From assembly GCF_002195995.1 (NCBI RefSeq), contig NZ_NHON01000002.1, forward strand, positions 79,971 through 143,970: DNA of 64,000 nt. Direction: 5' to 3'. Below are positions 43,594-53,926 of this stretch, one piece after another. This DNA is from Inquilinus limosus. Its GTDB lineage: Bacteria > Pseudomonadota > Alphaproteobacteria > DSM-16000 > Inquilinaceae. Numbering within the stretch: the first letter of the stretch is position 1; each line of letters opens with the position of its first letter. A program made the translations under genes and the position numbers. The notes below the pieces were generated by a model. It ran no database searches. It was not told the DNA's origin and saw nothing but the letters and a program-made list of their open reading frames with translations.

Positions 43594-45522
43594 ATGGTGA
43601 AGCTGAGTCGCCGGGCTTTCATCGCCGCCACATCCGCCACCGCCGCATCGCTCGCGCTGCCCGGGCTGGGCCGTGCCGCCGAGCTCAAGGAATCAGCCTT
43701 CCTGAAGGACCAGGTGGCGGCCGGCGCGCTGCCCCCCGTCGCGCAACGGCTGCCGGCGAACCCGCTGGTGATCGCGCCCCTCGAGCGCGCCGGCCAGCAG
43801 GGCGGCGACTGGAAGCACGCGCTGGTCGGCGGCGGGTCGCTGTCGATGGTGGTCCGCTATCAGGGCTATGAGCCGCTGGTCCGCTTCAACCCCGACTGGT
43901 CGGGCCTGGTCGAGAACACGGCCGAGTCCTGGAGCGTCAATGCCGACGCCACCGAATACACGTTCCGCCTGCGCAAGGGTCACAGATGGTCGGACGGGCA
44001 TCCCTTCACGACCGAGGATGTCCAATTCTGGTACGACGCCTTCTTCACCGACAAGGACACCAACACCGGCGGCAACAGCTGGTGGTACGCCGACGGCAAG
44101 CCGGCGCGCATCGAGGTGATCGACGAGACGACGTTCAAGGTCGTCTTCCCGTCGCCCAACGGCTTCTTCGTGCAGAACCTCGCCTGGGCGCAGCAGGACC
44201 AGCTGACGCGGACGCCGAAGCACTACCTGCAGCAGTTCCACGCCCGCTACAACCCGGATGCCGACAAGCTCGCCAAGGAGAAGGGGTTGCAAAGCTGGAT
44301 CGCGCTGTTCCAGCGCGAGATCGGCCTGTCCGACGACAACACCTTCTTCCAGAACCCGAACCGGCCGACGCTCAACGCCTGGATGTTCACGGTCGCGCCG
44401 GGGCAGAGCACCGAGCAGGCGCTGGCGGTCCGCAATCCCTACTACTTCAAGGTCGATCCGGAGGGCACCCAGCTGCCCTATTTCGACCGCATCGTCTACC
44501 AGATGGTGGCCGACCCCGAAGTCCTGCTGCTGAAGGTGCTGCAGGGCGAGATCGACATGATGGACCAGTACATCGCCACGCCCGCGAACAAACCGGTGCT
44601 GTTCGACGGCCAGCAGAAGGGCGGCTACGGCTTCTACACGCTGAAGGAGACCGCCGCCAATGTGATGGTCTTCCAGCTGAACCTGAACCACACCGACCCG
44701 GTGAAGAACAAGCTGTTCAACACCAGGGAGTTCCGCCAGGCGCTCTCGCTCGCCGTCGACCGGCAGGCGCTGATCGACGCCGTGTTCGTCGGGCAGGGCC
44801 AGCCGGCACAGGCGTCGATCCGGCCGGACGATCCGCTCTATGTCGAGCGGCTGGCCAAGGATTTCACGCAGTACGATCCGGACGCCGCCAATGCGATGCT
44901 GGACAAGCTGATCCCGAACCGAGACGGCGACAATTACCGGACCGACGAGAGCGGCCGGCGGGTGACGGTCATCTTCGAGCTCGACCAGACCCGCACCACC
45001 TTCCTCGACATGTTCCAGCTGGTGGTCCCCATGTTCCAGGCCGTGGGCATCGACGCCCAGGTGCGCAGCATGGACCGCTCGCTGTGGGAGACACGGGTCC
45101 GCCGCGGCCGCGACTTCGACGCGACGGCGCATCAGTTCGGGGCGAACAGCGGCATCGCCGCCATGCTCGATGCCCGCTACTTCGTGCCGTTCTCGACCAA
45201 CTCGCTCTTCGCTCCCGGCTGGTCGCTCTACTATCTCGACCCGAAGAACCCGGACGCGATCGAGCCGCCGGCGGAGATCAAGGCGCAGCAGGATCTCTAC
45301 ACGACGCTGCTGGCCACCGGCGACCCCGAGCAGCAGAAGGCGGTGATGAAGCAGATCCTCGAGCAGGCCGCGGACCTGTTCATGACCTTCGGCGTCAGCC
45401 TGCCGCCGGACAGCTACGGCATCGTCAAGACCAACATGGTCAATGTGCCGAAGACCATGCCGAACTCCTTCGGCTGGCCGACCCCCGGCCCGGCGCGGCC
45501 GGAGCAGTTCTTCAAGGCCTGA
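43594..45522 (+). CDS. ABC transporter substrate-binding protein, family 5 (oligopeptide/oligosaccharide type)
   Basis: Large periplasmic receptor, 642 residues, longer than the usual 500-550 of the Dpp/Opp family. Tat-type signal (KLSRRAFIAATSATAA). Early mature part has YQGYEPLVRFNPD and the family strand FRLRKGHRWSDGHPFTTEDVQFWY. The REFRQALSLAVDRQALI helix is typical for family 5. GGAGGAGG lies upstream of the ATG. First gene of the LacI-controlled locus, directly before a glycoside hydrolase, so an oligosaccharide ligand is more likely than a peptide. Confidence 0.9.
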   Translation: MVKLSRRAFIAATSATAASLALPGLGRAAELKESAFLKDQVAAGALPPVAQRLPANPLVIAPLERAGQQGGDWKHALVGGGSLSMVVRYQGYEPLVRFNPDWSGLVENTAESWSVNADATEYTFRLRKGHRWSDGHPFTTEDVQFWYDAFFTDKDTNTGGNSWWYADGKPARIEVIDETTFKVVFPSPNGFFVQNLAWAQQDQLTRTPKHYLQQFHARYNPDADKLAKEKGLQSWIALFQREIGLSDDNTFFQNPNRPTLNAWMFTVAPGQSTEQALAVRNPYYFKVDPEGTQLPYFDRIVYQMVADPEVLLLKVLQGEIDMMDQYIATPANKPVLFDGQQKGGYGFYTLKETAANVMVFQLNLNHTDPVKNKLFNTREFRQALSLAVDRQALIDAVFVGQGQPAQASIRPDDPLYVERLAKDFTQYDPDAANAMLDKLIPNRDGDNYRTDESGRRVTVIFELDQTRTTFLDMFQLVVPMFQAVGIDAQVRSMDRSLWETRVRRGRDFDATAHQFGANSGIAAMLDARYFVPFSTNSLFAPGWSLYYLDPKNPDAIEPPAEIKAQQDLYTTLLATGDPEQQKAVMKQILEQAADLFMTFGVSLPPDSYGIVKTNMVNVPKTMPNSFGWPTPGPARPEQFFKA

Positions 45523-45601
45523 CAGGCCGCGTCCCTGATCGCTTCCGGATCCGCCCATGGGGCGGCACCGGATCCCTCGACCGAAAGACAGAGAGCGAGA
45601 C

Positions 45602-47710
45602 ATGCCGGACACCGTTGCGCCATCGGCCGGGGGCCTGAGGACAGCCGACTGGTACAAATCGGCGACGCGCTGGACGCAACTCACCCTCGCCGAGGACGAC
45701 CCGATCCGCTTCGATCCGGAGTTCTGGATCGACCTGTTCCGGCGCAGCAAGTCGAACGCGACCTGCCTCAGCGCCGGGGGGTATATCGCCTATTACCCCT
45801 CCAAGGTGCCGTTCCATTATGTGAGCCAGTATCTGGGCGACACCGACCCCTTCGGCACGCTGGTCGAGGGCGCCCGGCGCCTCGGCATGCATGTCATGGC
45901 GCGGGTCGACCCGCATGCCATCCACCAGGACGCGGCCGACGCCCATCCGGAATGGATCGCGGTCGACAGGGATGGCAACCGGCGCCGCCACTGGGCCTAT
46001 CCCAGCGTCTGGGTCACCTGCGCCTACAGCGGCTACAATTTCGAGTTCATGCCGCAGGTGGTGCGCGAGATCACGCGCAACTACGACATCGACGCGATCT
46101 TCGCCAATCGCTGGCAGGGGCATGGCGTCTGCTATTGCGAGACCTGCCGGCGGAACTTCCGCGACGCGTCCGGCCACGACCTGCCGCTCGATGCCAACCC
46201 CGAGGATCCGGCCTGGCTGGCCTGGACGGCCTGGCGGCGCACGGTGCTGAGCCGCCTCGTGGTCGAATGGGACGAGGCGATGAAGGCGATCAAGCCGAAC
46301 ACCAGCTTCATCCCGAACATGGGCGGCGTGTCGCTGATGGAGTTCGATCTCAAGCTGATCGAAAAGCACTGCCCGTTCCTGGTCGTCGACGACCAGGGCC
46401 GGCGCGGCACCGAGCCGGTCTGGATGTCGGGCCGCAACGGCAAGCGCATGCGGGCGACCTTCCGCGACCGGCCGGTGGTGCTGATCACCTCGATTGGGCC
46501 GGAGGAGAAATACCGCTGGAAGGATGCGGTGACGACGGGCCCCGAGATCCGGTCCTGGATGCTCGACGGCGTGGTCCAGGGCATGCTGCCATGGTTTACC
46601 AAGTTCAACGGCGTGGTGCCGGATCAGCGCTGGGTCGCGCCGGTCGTCGACAGCTTCGGCCTGCACGCGGCGCTGGAGCCGGTCCTGGCGGCGACACGGC
46701 CGGCGGCGGAGATCGCCATCCTCGATCCCGCCACCACCCTGCGCCATCACGGGCCGGACACACGCCGGGAGGCGGAGGCCGACGATCTCGGAGTCTACCA
46801 GGCGCTGGTCGAGGAGAAGCTGCCCTTCGAGATGCTGTCCGACCAGGCGATGACGCCCGAGCGGCTCGACCGGTTCAAGGTCGTGATCCTCGCCAACGCG
46901 ACCTGCCTGTCCGACGCGCAATGCGCCGCGCTGGAGGCCTATGTCGCCCGCGGCGGCGGCGTGGTCGCCGCCCATGAGACCTCGACGCGCGACGAGAACA
47001 ACCGCCCGCGGGGAACCCTGGCGCTGGCACGCCTGCTGGGCGTGACGGTGACCCGGCCGCCCCGGGCGGGCGTTCAGAACAGCTATGTCGCGCTGAACGG
47101 CCGCCACCCGATCTCGGAAGGCTATGACGGGGCGGCGCGCATCATCGGCGGCACCCGTCTGATCGGCGTCGAGGCCGCGGTCGATGCCGAGGTGCCGTTC
47201 CTGTATGTGCCGGATTTCCCCGACCTGCCGATGGAGGAGGTCTATCCGCGCGAGGCGCCGCGGGGCGCCGCGGTGGTGGCGCGCCGGCATCCGGGCGGCG
47301 GGCGGACGGTCTACATCCCCTGGAACATCGGCGGCATCTTCTGGGAAGTGCTGGCCGCCGATCACCAGCGGCTGATCGCCAATGCCGTGCGCTGGGCGCT
47401 GGGCAAGCGGCCGGATGTCGAGGTGACCGGCCGGTCGGTGCTGGATGTCGCCTTGCGCGAGAACCAGGACGGGCTGGTGGTCGCGCTGCAGAACCTGACC
47501 AACCCGATGATGATGAAGGGGCCGACGCGGGAGACCTATCCCGTGGGGCGGCAGGAGGTCTCGGTGGCCATCCCCGTCGGCCGCGCCTTCGCCGGGGCGC
47601 GGCTGCTCGTCGCCGGGGAGGCGGCGGAGGCGGAGGTGGAGGCGGGCCGGGTGACCGTGACCGTCCCGGCGATCGAGCTGGTCGAGGCGGTGCACATCAC
47701 CTGGGCCTGA
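45602..47710 (+). CDS. Putative glycoside hydrolase, GHL6-like catalytic domain with beta-galactosidase-type trimerisation domain
   Basis: Protein of 702 residues without a signal peptide, so probably cytosolic. The N-terminal half looks like the hypothetical glycosyl hydrolase (GHL6) barrel, with DPFGTLVEGARRLGMHVMAR and a CxxC-like CYCETCRRNF near residue 180. From about residue 380 it has a glutamine-amidotransferase-like fold (VVILANATCLSDAQCAAL, then GGGVVAAHETS), as in the trimerisation domain of GH42 enzymes. Start at 45602, preceded by a GAGAGCGAG site. It probably cleaves an imported oligosaccharide; activity unproven. Confidence 0.75.
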   Translation: MPDTVAPSAGGLRTADWYKSATRWTQLTLAEDDPIRFDPEFWIDLFRRSKSNATCLSAGGYIAYYPSKVPFHYVSQYLGDTDPFGTLVEGARRLGMHVMARVDPHAIHQDAADAHPEWIAVDRDGNRRRHWAYPSVWVTCAYSGYNFEFMPQVVREITRNYDIDAIFANRWQGHGVCYCETCRRNFRDASGHDLPLDANPEDPAWLAWTAWRRTVLSRLVVEWDEAMKAIKPNTSFIPNMGGVSLMEFDLKLIEKHCPFLVVDDQGRRGTEPVWMSGRNGKRMRATFRDRPVVLITSIGPEEKYRWKDAVTTGPEIRSWMLDGVVQGMLPWFTKFNGVVPDQRWVAPVVDSFGLHAALEPVLAATRPAAEIAILDPATTLRHHGPDTRREAEADDLGVYQALVEEKLPFEMLSDQAMTPERLDRFKVVILANATCLSDAQCAALEAYVARGGGVVAAHETSTRDENNRPRGTLALARLLGVTVTRPPRAGVQNSYVALNGRHPISEGYDGAARIIGGTRLIGVEAAVDAEVPFLYVPDFPDLPMEEVYPREAPRGAAVVARRHPGGGRTVYIPWNIGGIFWEVLAADHQRLIANAVRWALGKRPDVEVTGRSVLDVALRENQDGLVVALQNLTNPMMMKGPTRETYPVGRQEVSVAIPVGRAFAGARLLVAGEAAEAEVEAGRVTVTVPAIELVEAVHITWA

Positions 47711-47740
47711 AGCAGAAACAGGGGAGGGGCGCGGGCGGAC

Positions 47741-48727
47741 ATGCTGCGCTACGTCATCAAACGCCTGATCTACATGGTGCCGACGCTGCTCGGCATGTCG
47801 ATCATCGCGTTCCTGATCATCCAGCTGCCGCCGGGCGACTATCTCACCTCGATGATCGCCATGATGACGGATTCCGGCCAGAACGTGGATCCGGCGCAGG
47901 TGGCGCGGCTGCGGGAGATCTACGGCTTCGACGATCCCGTCTGGCTGCAGTACTGGAAGTGGATGAGCGGCATCCTGTTCCGCGGCGACTTCGGCTATTC
48001 CTTCGAATGGAACCGGCCGGTCGCCGACCTGATCTGGGAACGGATGGGCTCGACGCTGGCGATCTCGCTCGCCTCGCTGCTCTTCGTCTGGGCCGTGTCG
48101 CTGCCGATCGGCATCTATTCGGCCATGCGCCGCCATTCGGTCGGCGATTACGGCTTCACCTTCCTCGGCTTCCTCGGTCTCGCAGTGCCGAACTTCATCC
48201 TGGCGCTGACTCTGATGTATCTCTCCTACAAGTATTTCGGCCAGAGTGTGGGCGGGCTCTACTCGCCCGAATATGTCGACGCCCCATGGTCCTGGGCCAA
48301 GATCGGCGACCTCCTCGCCCATCTCTGGATACCGATCATCATCATCGGCACGCACGGCACCGCGGCGCTGATCCGGATCCTGCGGGCCAATCTCAGCGAC
48401 GAGCTGAACAAGCCCTATGTGATCACCGCCAAGGCCAAGGGCCTGCCCGAACGCCGGGCGGTGCTGCGCTATCCCGTGCGCATCGCGCTCAACCCCTTCG
48501 TCTCGGCCCTCGGCTGGGTGCTGCCGGAGCTGATCTCGGGCGCCACGATCACGGCCATCGTGCTCAACCTGCCGACGGCAGGGCCACTGCTGCTCCGGGC
48601 CCTGATCTCGCAGGACATGTACCTGGCCGGCAGCTTCATCCTGCTGATGGGCGTGCTGACGCTGATCGGGATGCTGGTCTCCGACATCCTGCTCGCGCTG
48701 CTCGACCCCCGGATCCGGTTCACGTGA
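47741..48727 (+). CDS. ABC transporter permease, DppB/OppB-like
   Basis: Membrane subunit, 328 residues. N-terminal membrane segment followed by a periplasmic loop with the QLPPGDY motif, then LREIYGFDDPVWLQYWKWM. The ATPase-contact region is RADLSDEL-like (RANLSDELNKPYVITAKAKGLPE). Stop overlaps the next permease by one base (TGATG). Confidence 0.93.
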   Translation: MLRYVIKRLIYMVPTLLGMSIIAFLIIQLPPGDYLTSMIAMMTDSGQNVDPAQVARLREIYGFDDPVWLQYWKWMSGILFRGDFGYSFEWNRPVADLIWERMGSTLAISLASLLFVWAVSLPIGIYSAMRRHSVGDYGFTFLGFLGLAVPNFILALTLMYLSYKYFGQSVGGLYSPEYVDAPWSWAKIGDLLAHLWIPIIIIGTHGTAALIRILRANLSDELNKPYVITAKAKGLPERRAVLRYPVRIALNPFVSALGWVLPELISGATITAIVLNLPTAGPLLLRALISQDMYLAGSFILLMGVLTLIGMLVSDILLALLDPRIRFT

Positions 48728-49902
48728 TGAGCGGGCACATCTTCATCGACGGGCCGGCGGAGACCGGCCCCGCCATCACCCCCCTGAAGCCCGGGACGAA
48801 GCCCGGCGAGATTGCTGCCGCCGGGCAATGGACGCTGATCTGGCGGCGCTTCGCCCGCAACAAGGTGGCGGTCGCGTCGGGCGTCGTCATCCTGCTGTTC
48901 TACCTCATCGGCGCCTTCGCGGAGTTCCTGGCGCCGGCGCTGCCCGACGCCGCGCGGCCGCAATTCACCAACGCGCCGCCGCAGAAGATCCGCTTCTTCG
49001 CGGCCGACCCCGACGGCGGCTCCCGCTTCCTGCCGCATGTCACCGGCTATTCGATGCAGGTGGACCAGGCCTCGCTGCGCCGCAGCTATGTGGTGGACGA
49101 GGCCAAGGTCGTGCCGATCGGCTTCTTCGTGAAAGGTCCGGCCTACCGGCTGTGGGGCCTGATCCCGATGGACCGGCATCTCATCGGCCCGGTGCGGCCG
49201 GGCGACACCCTGTATCTGCTCGGCACCGACAAGCTCGGCCGCGACCTGCTGAGCCGGCTGATCTATGGCACCCGGGTGTCGATGTCGATCGGGCTCATCG
49301 GCGTCTGCATCAGCCTGCTGCTCGGCGTCACGCTCGGCAGCCTCTCCGGCTTCTATGGCGGCGCGGTGGATATGGTGATCCAGCGCATCATCGAGGTGAT
49401 CAGCGCGATGCCCACCATCCCCCTCTGGCTCGGGCTGGCGGCGGCGATCCCGCTGACCTGGTCGCCGCTCCAGGTCTATTTCGTCATCACGCTGATCGTC
49501 TCGCTGTTCGGCTGGACCGGGCTGGCGCGCGAGGTGCGCGGCCGGTTCTACGCCCTGCGGGGAGAGGATTTCGTCACCGCCGCCAGGCTGGACGGGTCGG
49601 GCGAGCGGCGGCTGATCTTCCGGCACATCCTGCCCTCGCTCACCAGCCACATTCTCGCGGTGGTGACGCTCGCCGTCCCCACCATGATCGTGGCGGAGAC
49701 GGCGCTGTCCTTCCTCGGCATCGGGCTGAAGCCGCCCGTGGTCTCCTGGGGCGTGCTGCTGCAGGAGGCGCAGAACGTCCGCACCATCGCCGGCGCCCCG
49801 TGGCTCCTGGTCTGGCCGGCCGGCGCCGTGGTGCTGGCGGTGCTGGCCTTCAACTTCCTCGGCGACGGCCTGCGCGACGCGGCCGACCCCTACGACTCAT
49901 GA
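48727..49902 (+). CDS. ABC transporter permease, DppC/OppC-like with a long periplasmic insertion
   Basis: Membrane subunit, 391 residues, versus about 300 for ordinary DppC. The first segment (about 45-68) is followed by some 90 extra residues (from FTNAPPQKIRFF to LWGLIP) before the usual LGTDKLGRDLLSRL motif near residue 165, an arrangement like that of YejE-type permeases. The loop for the ATPase is GEDFVTAARLDGSGERRLIFR. Start set at the TGATG overlap; stop overlaps the ATPase start as ATGA. Confidence 0.92.
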   Translation: MSGHIFIDGPAETGPAITPLKPGTKPGEIAAAGQWTLIWRRFARNKVAVASGVVILLFYLIGAFAEFLAPALPDAARPQFTNAPPQKIRFFAADPDGGSRFLPHVTGYSMQVDQASLRRSYVVDEAKVVPIGFFVKGPAYRLWGLIPMDRHLIGPVRPGDTLYLLGTDKLGRDLLSRLIYGTRVSMSIGLIGVCISLLLGVTLGSLSGFYGGAVDMVIQRIIEVISAMPTIPLWLGLAAAIPLTWSPLQVYFVITLIVSLFGWTGLAREVRGRFYALRGEDFVTAARLDGSGERRLIFRHILPSLTSHILAVVTLAVPTMIVAETALSFLGIGLKPPVVSWGVLLQEAQNVRTIAGAPWLLVWPAGAVVLAVLAFNFLGDGLRDAADPYDS

Positions 49903-51662
49903 CGGGGGCCGCGATGGGACTGATGACGGCGGACCGGCCCGCCGCAGCCGCCGACACGGCCGAGGTGGTGCTGCGGGTCGAAGGGCTCAGCCTCGATTTC
50001 AACCTGCGCACCCATATCCTGCACGCGGCGCGGGAGGTCAGCTTCGAGCTGAGGCGCGGCCGGACGCTCTGCCTCGTCGGCGAGAGCGGCTCGGGCAAGA
50101 GCGTGACGGCGCGGGCGCTGCTGCGCATCATCGACCGCAACGGCCGGATCGCCGGCGGTCGCATCCTGCTGCGCGGCGAGGCCGGCGAGACCGACATCGC
50201 CGGGCTGACGGAACGCAGCCCGGAGCTGCTGAAGATCCGCGGCGGCCGGATCGGCCTTGTCTTCCAGGAGCCGATGAGCTCGCTGTCGCCCGTGCACACG
50301 ATCGGCTCGCAGATCGTCGAGGCGCTGCGCCTGCACCGCCGGCTCGGCAAGAAGGCCGCGCGCGAGGCGGCCATCGACCTGCTGCGCCAGGTGGAAATCC
50401 CGCATCCCGACCGGATGGTCGACCGCTACACCTTCGAGTTCTCGGGCGGCATGCGGCAGCGGGCGATGATCGCCATGGCGCTGGCCTGCGACCCCGACAT
50501 CCTGATCGCCGACGAGCCCACGACCGCGCTGGACGTCACCACCCAGGCGGAGATCCTCGACCTGATCAAGCGGCTGCAGGACAGCCGCGGCATGGCCATG
50601 CTGCTGATCACCCACGATATGGGGCTGGTCGCCGAGATCGCCGACGAGGTGGCGGTGATGCATTACGGCCGCATCGTCGAGCGCGGCAGCGCCGACGACA
50701 TCTTCCACGACCCGAAGTACCCCTATACCCGCGCGCTCTTGAACGCGACGGTGAAGCTGGAGCAGAACCGGCGCGCGCTCACCCGGCCCGCGGCGGCCGA
50801 GCCGGGCGAGGCGTCGCCGGTGCTGTCGCTGCGCAACGTCTCGAAGGTCTATGGCCGCGGCGACCACGCGATCCGGGCGGTCGACGATGTCAGCCTCGAC
50901 CTTTTCCCCGGGGAGAATCTCGGCATCGTCGGCGAGAGCGGCTCGGGCAAGACCACGCTCGGCCGGCTGATCCTGCGGACGGTCGAGCCCAGCGCCGGCC
51001 GCATCACCTATGTCGACGGCGCCGGGCGGCCGGTGGAGGTGACGGCGCTGGGCAAGCCGGGGCTCAAGGCGTTCCACCGCGATGTCCGGCTGGTGTTCCA
51101 GGACCCCTTCGCCTCGCTGAATCCGCGCATGACGGTCAAGCAGATCATCGGCGATCCCCTGTATGTGAGCCGGACGGCGCGCGGTGCCGCCCTGACCAGG
51201 CGGGTCGCCGGGCTGATGGAGCTGGTCGGGCTCGACCCGCTCGGCATGGAGCGCTATCCGCACGCCTTCTCGGGCGGGCAGCGGCAGCGCATCGGCATCG
51301 CCCGCGCCCTCGCGCTCGACCCGCGCATCGTCATCGCCGACGAAGCGACGGCCGCGCTCGACGTCTCGATCCGTTCGCAGATCCTCGACCTGCTGCTCGA
51401 CCTCCAGCGGCGGCTGCGGCTGAGCTTCGTCTTCATCTCGCACGACATCTCGGTCGTCCGCTATTTCTGCGACCGGGTCGCGGTGATGCATCGCGGGAGC
51501 CTGGTGGAGATGGGGCCGGCCGAGGAGATCTGCACCGCGCCGCGCGAGCCCTATACCCGCAGCCTGATCTCGGCCGTCCCGAACCCGGATCCGCGCCGCA
51601 AGCGGATGATGCACCGCACCCGTTTCGTCCCCGGGGAGGCATCGGCCGGCAAGACCGGCTAG
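49899..51662 (+). CDS. Fused dipeptide-type ABC ATPase (DppD-DppF in one chain)
   Basis: Single chain of 587 residues with two complete nucleotide-binding domains. Domain 1: Walker [10 protein letters not shown] (about 63), signature FSGGMRQR, Walker B ILIADEP. Domain 2: Walker [10 protein letters not shown] (about 350), signature FSGGQRQR, Walker B IVIADEA. Opp-type C-terminal regions ([28 protein letters not shown]) follow each. The start overlaps the DppC-type stop; a Met at 49914 is an alternative. It powers the two permeases encoded just upstream. Confidence 0.93.
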   Translation: MTGAAMGLMTADRPAAAADTAEVVLRVEGLSLDFNLRTHILHAAREVSFELRRGRTLCLVGESGSGKSVTARALLRIIDRNGRIAGGRILLRGEAGETDIAGLTERSPELLKIRGGRIGLVFQEPMSSLSPVHTIGSQIVEALRLHRRLGKKAAREAAIDLLRQVEIPHPDRMVDRYTFEFSGGMRQRAMIAMALACDPDILIADEPTTALDVTTQAEILDLIKRLQDSRGMAMLLITHDMGLVAEIADEVAVMHYGRIVERGSADDIFHDPKYPYTRALLNATVKLEQNRRALTRPAAAEPGEASPVLSLRNVSKVYGRGDHAIRAVDDVSLDLFPGENLGIVGESGSGKTTLGRLILRTVEPSAGRITYVDGAGRPVEVTALGKPGLKAFHRDVRLVFQDPFASLNPRMTVKQIIGDPLYVSRTARGAALTRRVAGLMELVGLDPLGMERYPHAFSGGQRQRIGIARALALDPRIVIADEATAALDVSIRSQILDLLLDLQRRLRLSFVFISHDISVVRYFCDRVAVMHRGSLVEMGPAEEICTAPREPYTRSLISAVPNPDPRRKRMMHRTRFVPGEASAGKTG

Positions 51663-51695
51663 CCCCCGAGGGATCATCACGCCGCCGGTTGACGC

Positions 51696-51718
51696 GGCGG
51701 GCGCAGGTCGCGCCCGCC
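51696..51718. promoter_or_regulatory. Strong hairpin between ATPase and GH42 genes
   Basis: GGCGGGCGC (51696-51704) pairs with GCGCCCGCC (51710-51718), loop AGGTC. It sits in the 88-base gap within the locus and has no T-run. It may act as a partial attenuator or RNA stabiliser between transporter and enzyme genes. Confidence 0.4.
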
Positions 51719-51750
51719 GAAGGACGAGCATTGCGCGAAAGGAGCGCCCC

Positions 51751-53865
51751 ATGCCCACGGACAAGGTCCCGCAGATCCCCTTCGGGGCGGTCTATTTCCG
51801 CAAATCCAACCCGCCGCGCGAGGATTGGCAGCGCGACTACAGGACGGCGGCGGAGGACGGGCTGAACATCTTCCGCCACTGGTTCATGTGGAGCGTCATC
51901 GAGCGCCGGCCCGGCGTGTACGACTGGGACGACTATGACCGGCAGATGGACCTGGCGGCCGAGAACGGCCTCAAGACCATCATCGCCGAGCTGACCCACA
52001 CGGTCCCCGACTGGGCCTATCGCAAATTCGCCCATGCGCGGCAGGTCCGGATGGACGGACGGCCGCTGACCTCGAATATGGGCGTCAGCGCCGCCGTCGG
52101 CGGCTTCGCCAACAATGGCGGCGGGGCAGGGGCCCTGAGCATGAACTGCCCCGAGGTGAAGGAGGCGGCCGGCGCCTTCCTGACGGCGCTCGCCACCCGC
52201 TACAAGGGACATCCGGCGCTGCTCGGCTACGACGTCTGGAACGAGGTCAACTACGCCGCCGACGTCGATTATTCGAGCCACGCCAAGGCTGCCTATCGCG
52301 AATGGCTGCAGCGGAAATACGGCGACCTCGAGACCCTGGCCCAGGCCTGGCACCGCTATTCCTATGCCGAGTGGGAGGATATCGAGCCGCCGGCCGAGAT
52401 CGCCCCCTATCCGGAGGGTCTCGACTGGATCGAGTTCCGGCGGGACAATTTCTACGGCCAGATGCAGTGGCGCATCGACACGATCCGCGCGGTGGACCCG
52501 GACTGCCTGATCGCCGCGCATGGCATCGCCGGCGCCATCCCGAACATGGCGGCCAATGGCTGCGACGACTGGCTGGCCGCGTCCAAGGTCGAGATCTACG
52601 GCATGACCTGGGTCCCGGCGCGCAAGGGCAACCAGCCCTGGCGCAACTTCTACGGCGCCGACATGACCCGCGCCGCCGCCCGCGGCAAGCCGTTCTGGCA
52701 CGCGGAGCGGCAGGGCGGGCCGCTGTGGCTGCAACCGCAGGTGCTGGGCCGCGACAAGGAGGATGGCCGCGTCGCCGAGCCGGAGGATATCCGGGCCTGG
52801 ACCATGACCTCCTTCGCCGCCGGGGCGACCGGTGTCCTCAATCTGCGCTGGCGGCCGCTGCTCGACGGCCCGCTGTTCGGCGCCTTCGGCTCCTACGCCA
52901 TGGACGGCTCGCGCACGCCGCGCTCGGAGATGGCGAGCACCATCGCGAAATGGGCGAACGCGCCGGAACAGAAGGAGCTGTTCGCGGCACGACCGGTGAA
53001 AGGCGACATCGGCCTCCTGGTCGTCCCGGAGGCGCAGGCCTGGGACCTGCTGCTCAACCACCGCCACTGCCCGGAGACCTATGCCGAGGCGATGTGGGGC
53101 GCCTATCGCGGCTTCTTCGACAACGGCATCCAGGCGGACTGGGCGCATGTCGACGACATCGACGCCTACGACACGATCTATGCCGCTTATCCGATCATGC
53201 TCACGGCGGCGCATGCGGAGAGACTGGCCCGCTGGGTGGAGGCGGGCGGCACGCTGATCAGCGAGGCCTGCATCGGCTATTTCGGCGACCGCGGCCAGGT
53301 CGGCGTGGTGCAGCCCAACCACGGGCTGGACCGCGTCTTCGGGGTGCGGGAGCACGAGGTCGAGTTCATGCCAGACATCGGCGACCGCATCCGCTTCACC
53401 TATGGCGGCCACACGGTGACGGGCGGCGGCTTCCTGCAGAGCTACACGCTGGCGGGCGGGACCGAGCGCGGCCGGTTCGCCGACGGGCGGCTCGCGGTGG
53501 TCGAGCACACCCATGGCCGGGGCCGGACCCTGCTGGTCGGCACCCATCCGGGCGTGGGCTATTTCAAGACCTCGGGCGAGGCGAACCGGAGCTATTTTTG
53601 CGAGATCTTCGCCTGGACCGGAAAGGAGCAGCATGTGCGGCTCTCGAACGGCGCGATGCAGGCCAGGCTGCATGACGGCGAAGGCGGCAAGGTGCTCTGG
53701 GTGGTGAACCCGACGCGAGAGACCCAGCGCTCGACCGTCACGCTGGCAGGCCGGCACGGGACGCTCCGCCCTGGCGAGAGTCACTGGGGCGCCGGGACTG
53801 CCCGGATCACGGGCGACGAGGTGGTGCTCCCGCCGCGGGACGCCCTGGTGGTCCGGCTCACATAG
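51751..53865 (+). CDS. Beta-galactosidase, GH42 family
   Basis: Cytosolic glycoside hydrolase, 704 residues. The N-terminal (beta/alpha)8 barrel begins with FRHWFMWSVIERRPGVYDWDDYD. The acid/base Glu is in YDVWNEVNY (about residue 165) and the nucleophile Glu in FWHAERQGG (about 319). A Rossmann-like trimerisation domain (from about 410, YPIMLTAAHAERLARWVEAG) and a small beta C-terminal domain complete the family plan. AGGAGCG lies upstream of the ATG. Encoded directly after the importer ATPase; would cleave beta-galactosidic ends of imported oligosaccharides, though other beta-glycosides are possible. Confidence 0.9.
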   Translation: MPTDKVPQIPFGAVYFRKSNPPREDWQRDYRTAAEDGLNIFRHWFMWSVIERRPGVYDWDDYDRQMDLAAENGLKTIIAELTHTVPDWAYRKFAHARQVRMDGRPLTSNMGVSAAVGGFANNGGGAGALSMNCPEVKEAAGAFLTALATRYKGHPALLGYDVWNEVNYAADVDYSSHAKAAYREWLQRKYGDLETLAQAWHRYSYAEWEDIEPPAEIAPYPEGLDWIEFRRDNFYGQMQWRIDTIRAVDPDCLIAAHGIAGAIPNMAANGCDDWLAASKVEIYGMTWVPARKGNQPWRNFYGADMTRAAARGKPFWHAERQGGPLWLQPQVLGRDKEDGRVAEPEDIRAWTMTSFAAGATGVLNLRWRPLLDGPLFGAFGSYAMDGSRTPRSEMASTIAKWANAPEQKELFAARPVKGDIGLLVVPEAQAWDLLLNHRHCPETYAEAMWGAYRGFFDNGIQADWAHVDDIDAYDTIYAAYPIMLTAAHAERLARWVEAGGTLISEACIGYFGDRGQVGVVQPNHGLDRVFGVREHEVEFMPDIGDRIRFTYGGHTVTGGGFLQSYTLAGGTERGRFADGRLAVVEHTHGRGRTLLVGTHPGVGYFKTSGEANRSYFCEIFAWTGKEQHVRLSNGAMQARLHDGEGGKVLWVVNPTRETQRSTVTLAGRHGTLRPGESHWGAGTARITGDEVVLPPRDALVVRLT

Positions 53866-53872
53866 CTGCGGA

Positions 53873-53890
53873 GCGGGGCCGCGGCCCCGC
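53873..53890. repeat. Perfect 18-bp GC palindrome
   Basis: GCGGGGCCGCGGCCCCGC is perfectly self-complementary and begins 8 bases after the GH42 stop. It can act with the hairpin at 53927 as part of the end of this transcript segment. Confidence 0.7.
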
Positions 53891-53926
53891 ACCCGCTTTC
53901 TCGCTCGATGTCGAGGCCTGATCAGA

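Noticed and set aside
45512..48355. 947-codon minus-strand frame
   Set aside because: Shadow of the GHL6-like and DppB-type genes, with no recognisable domain.
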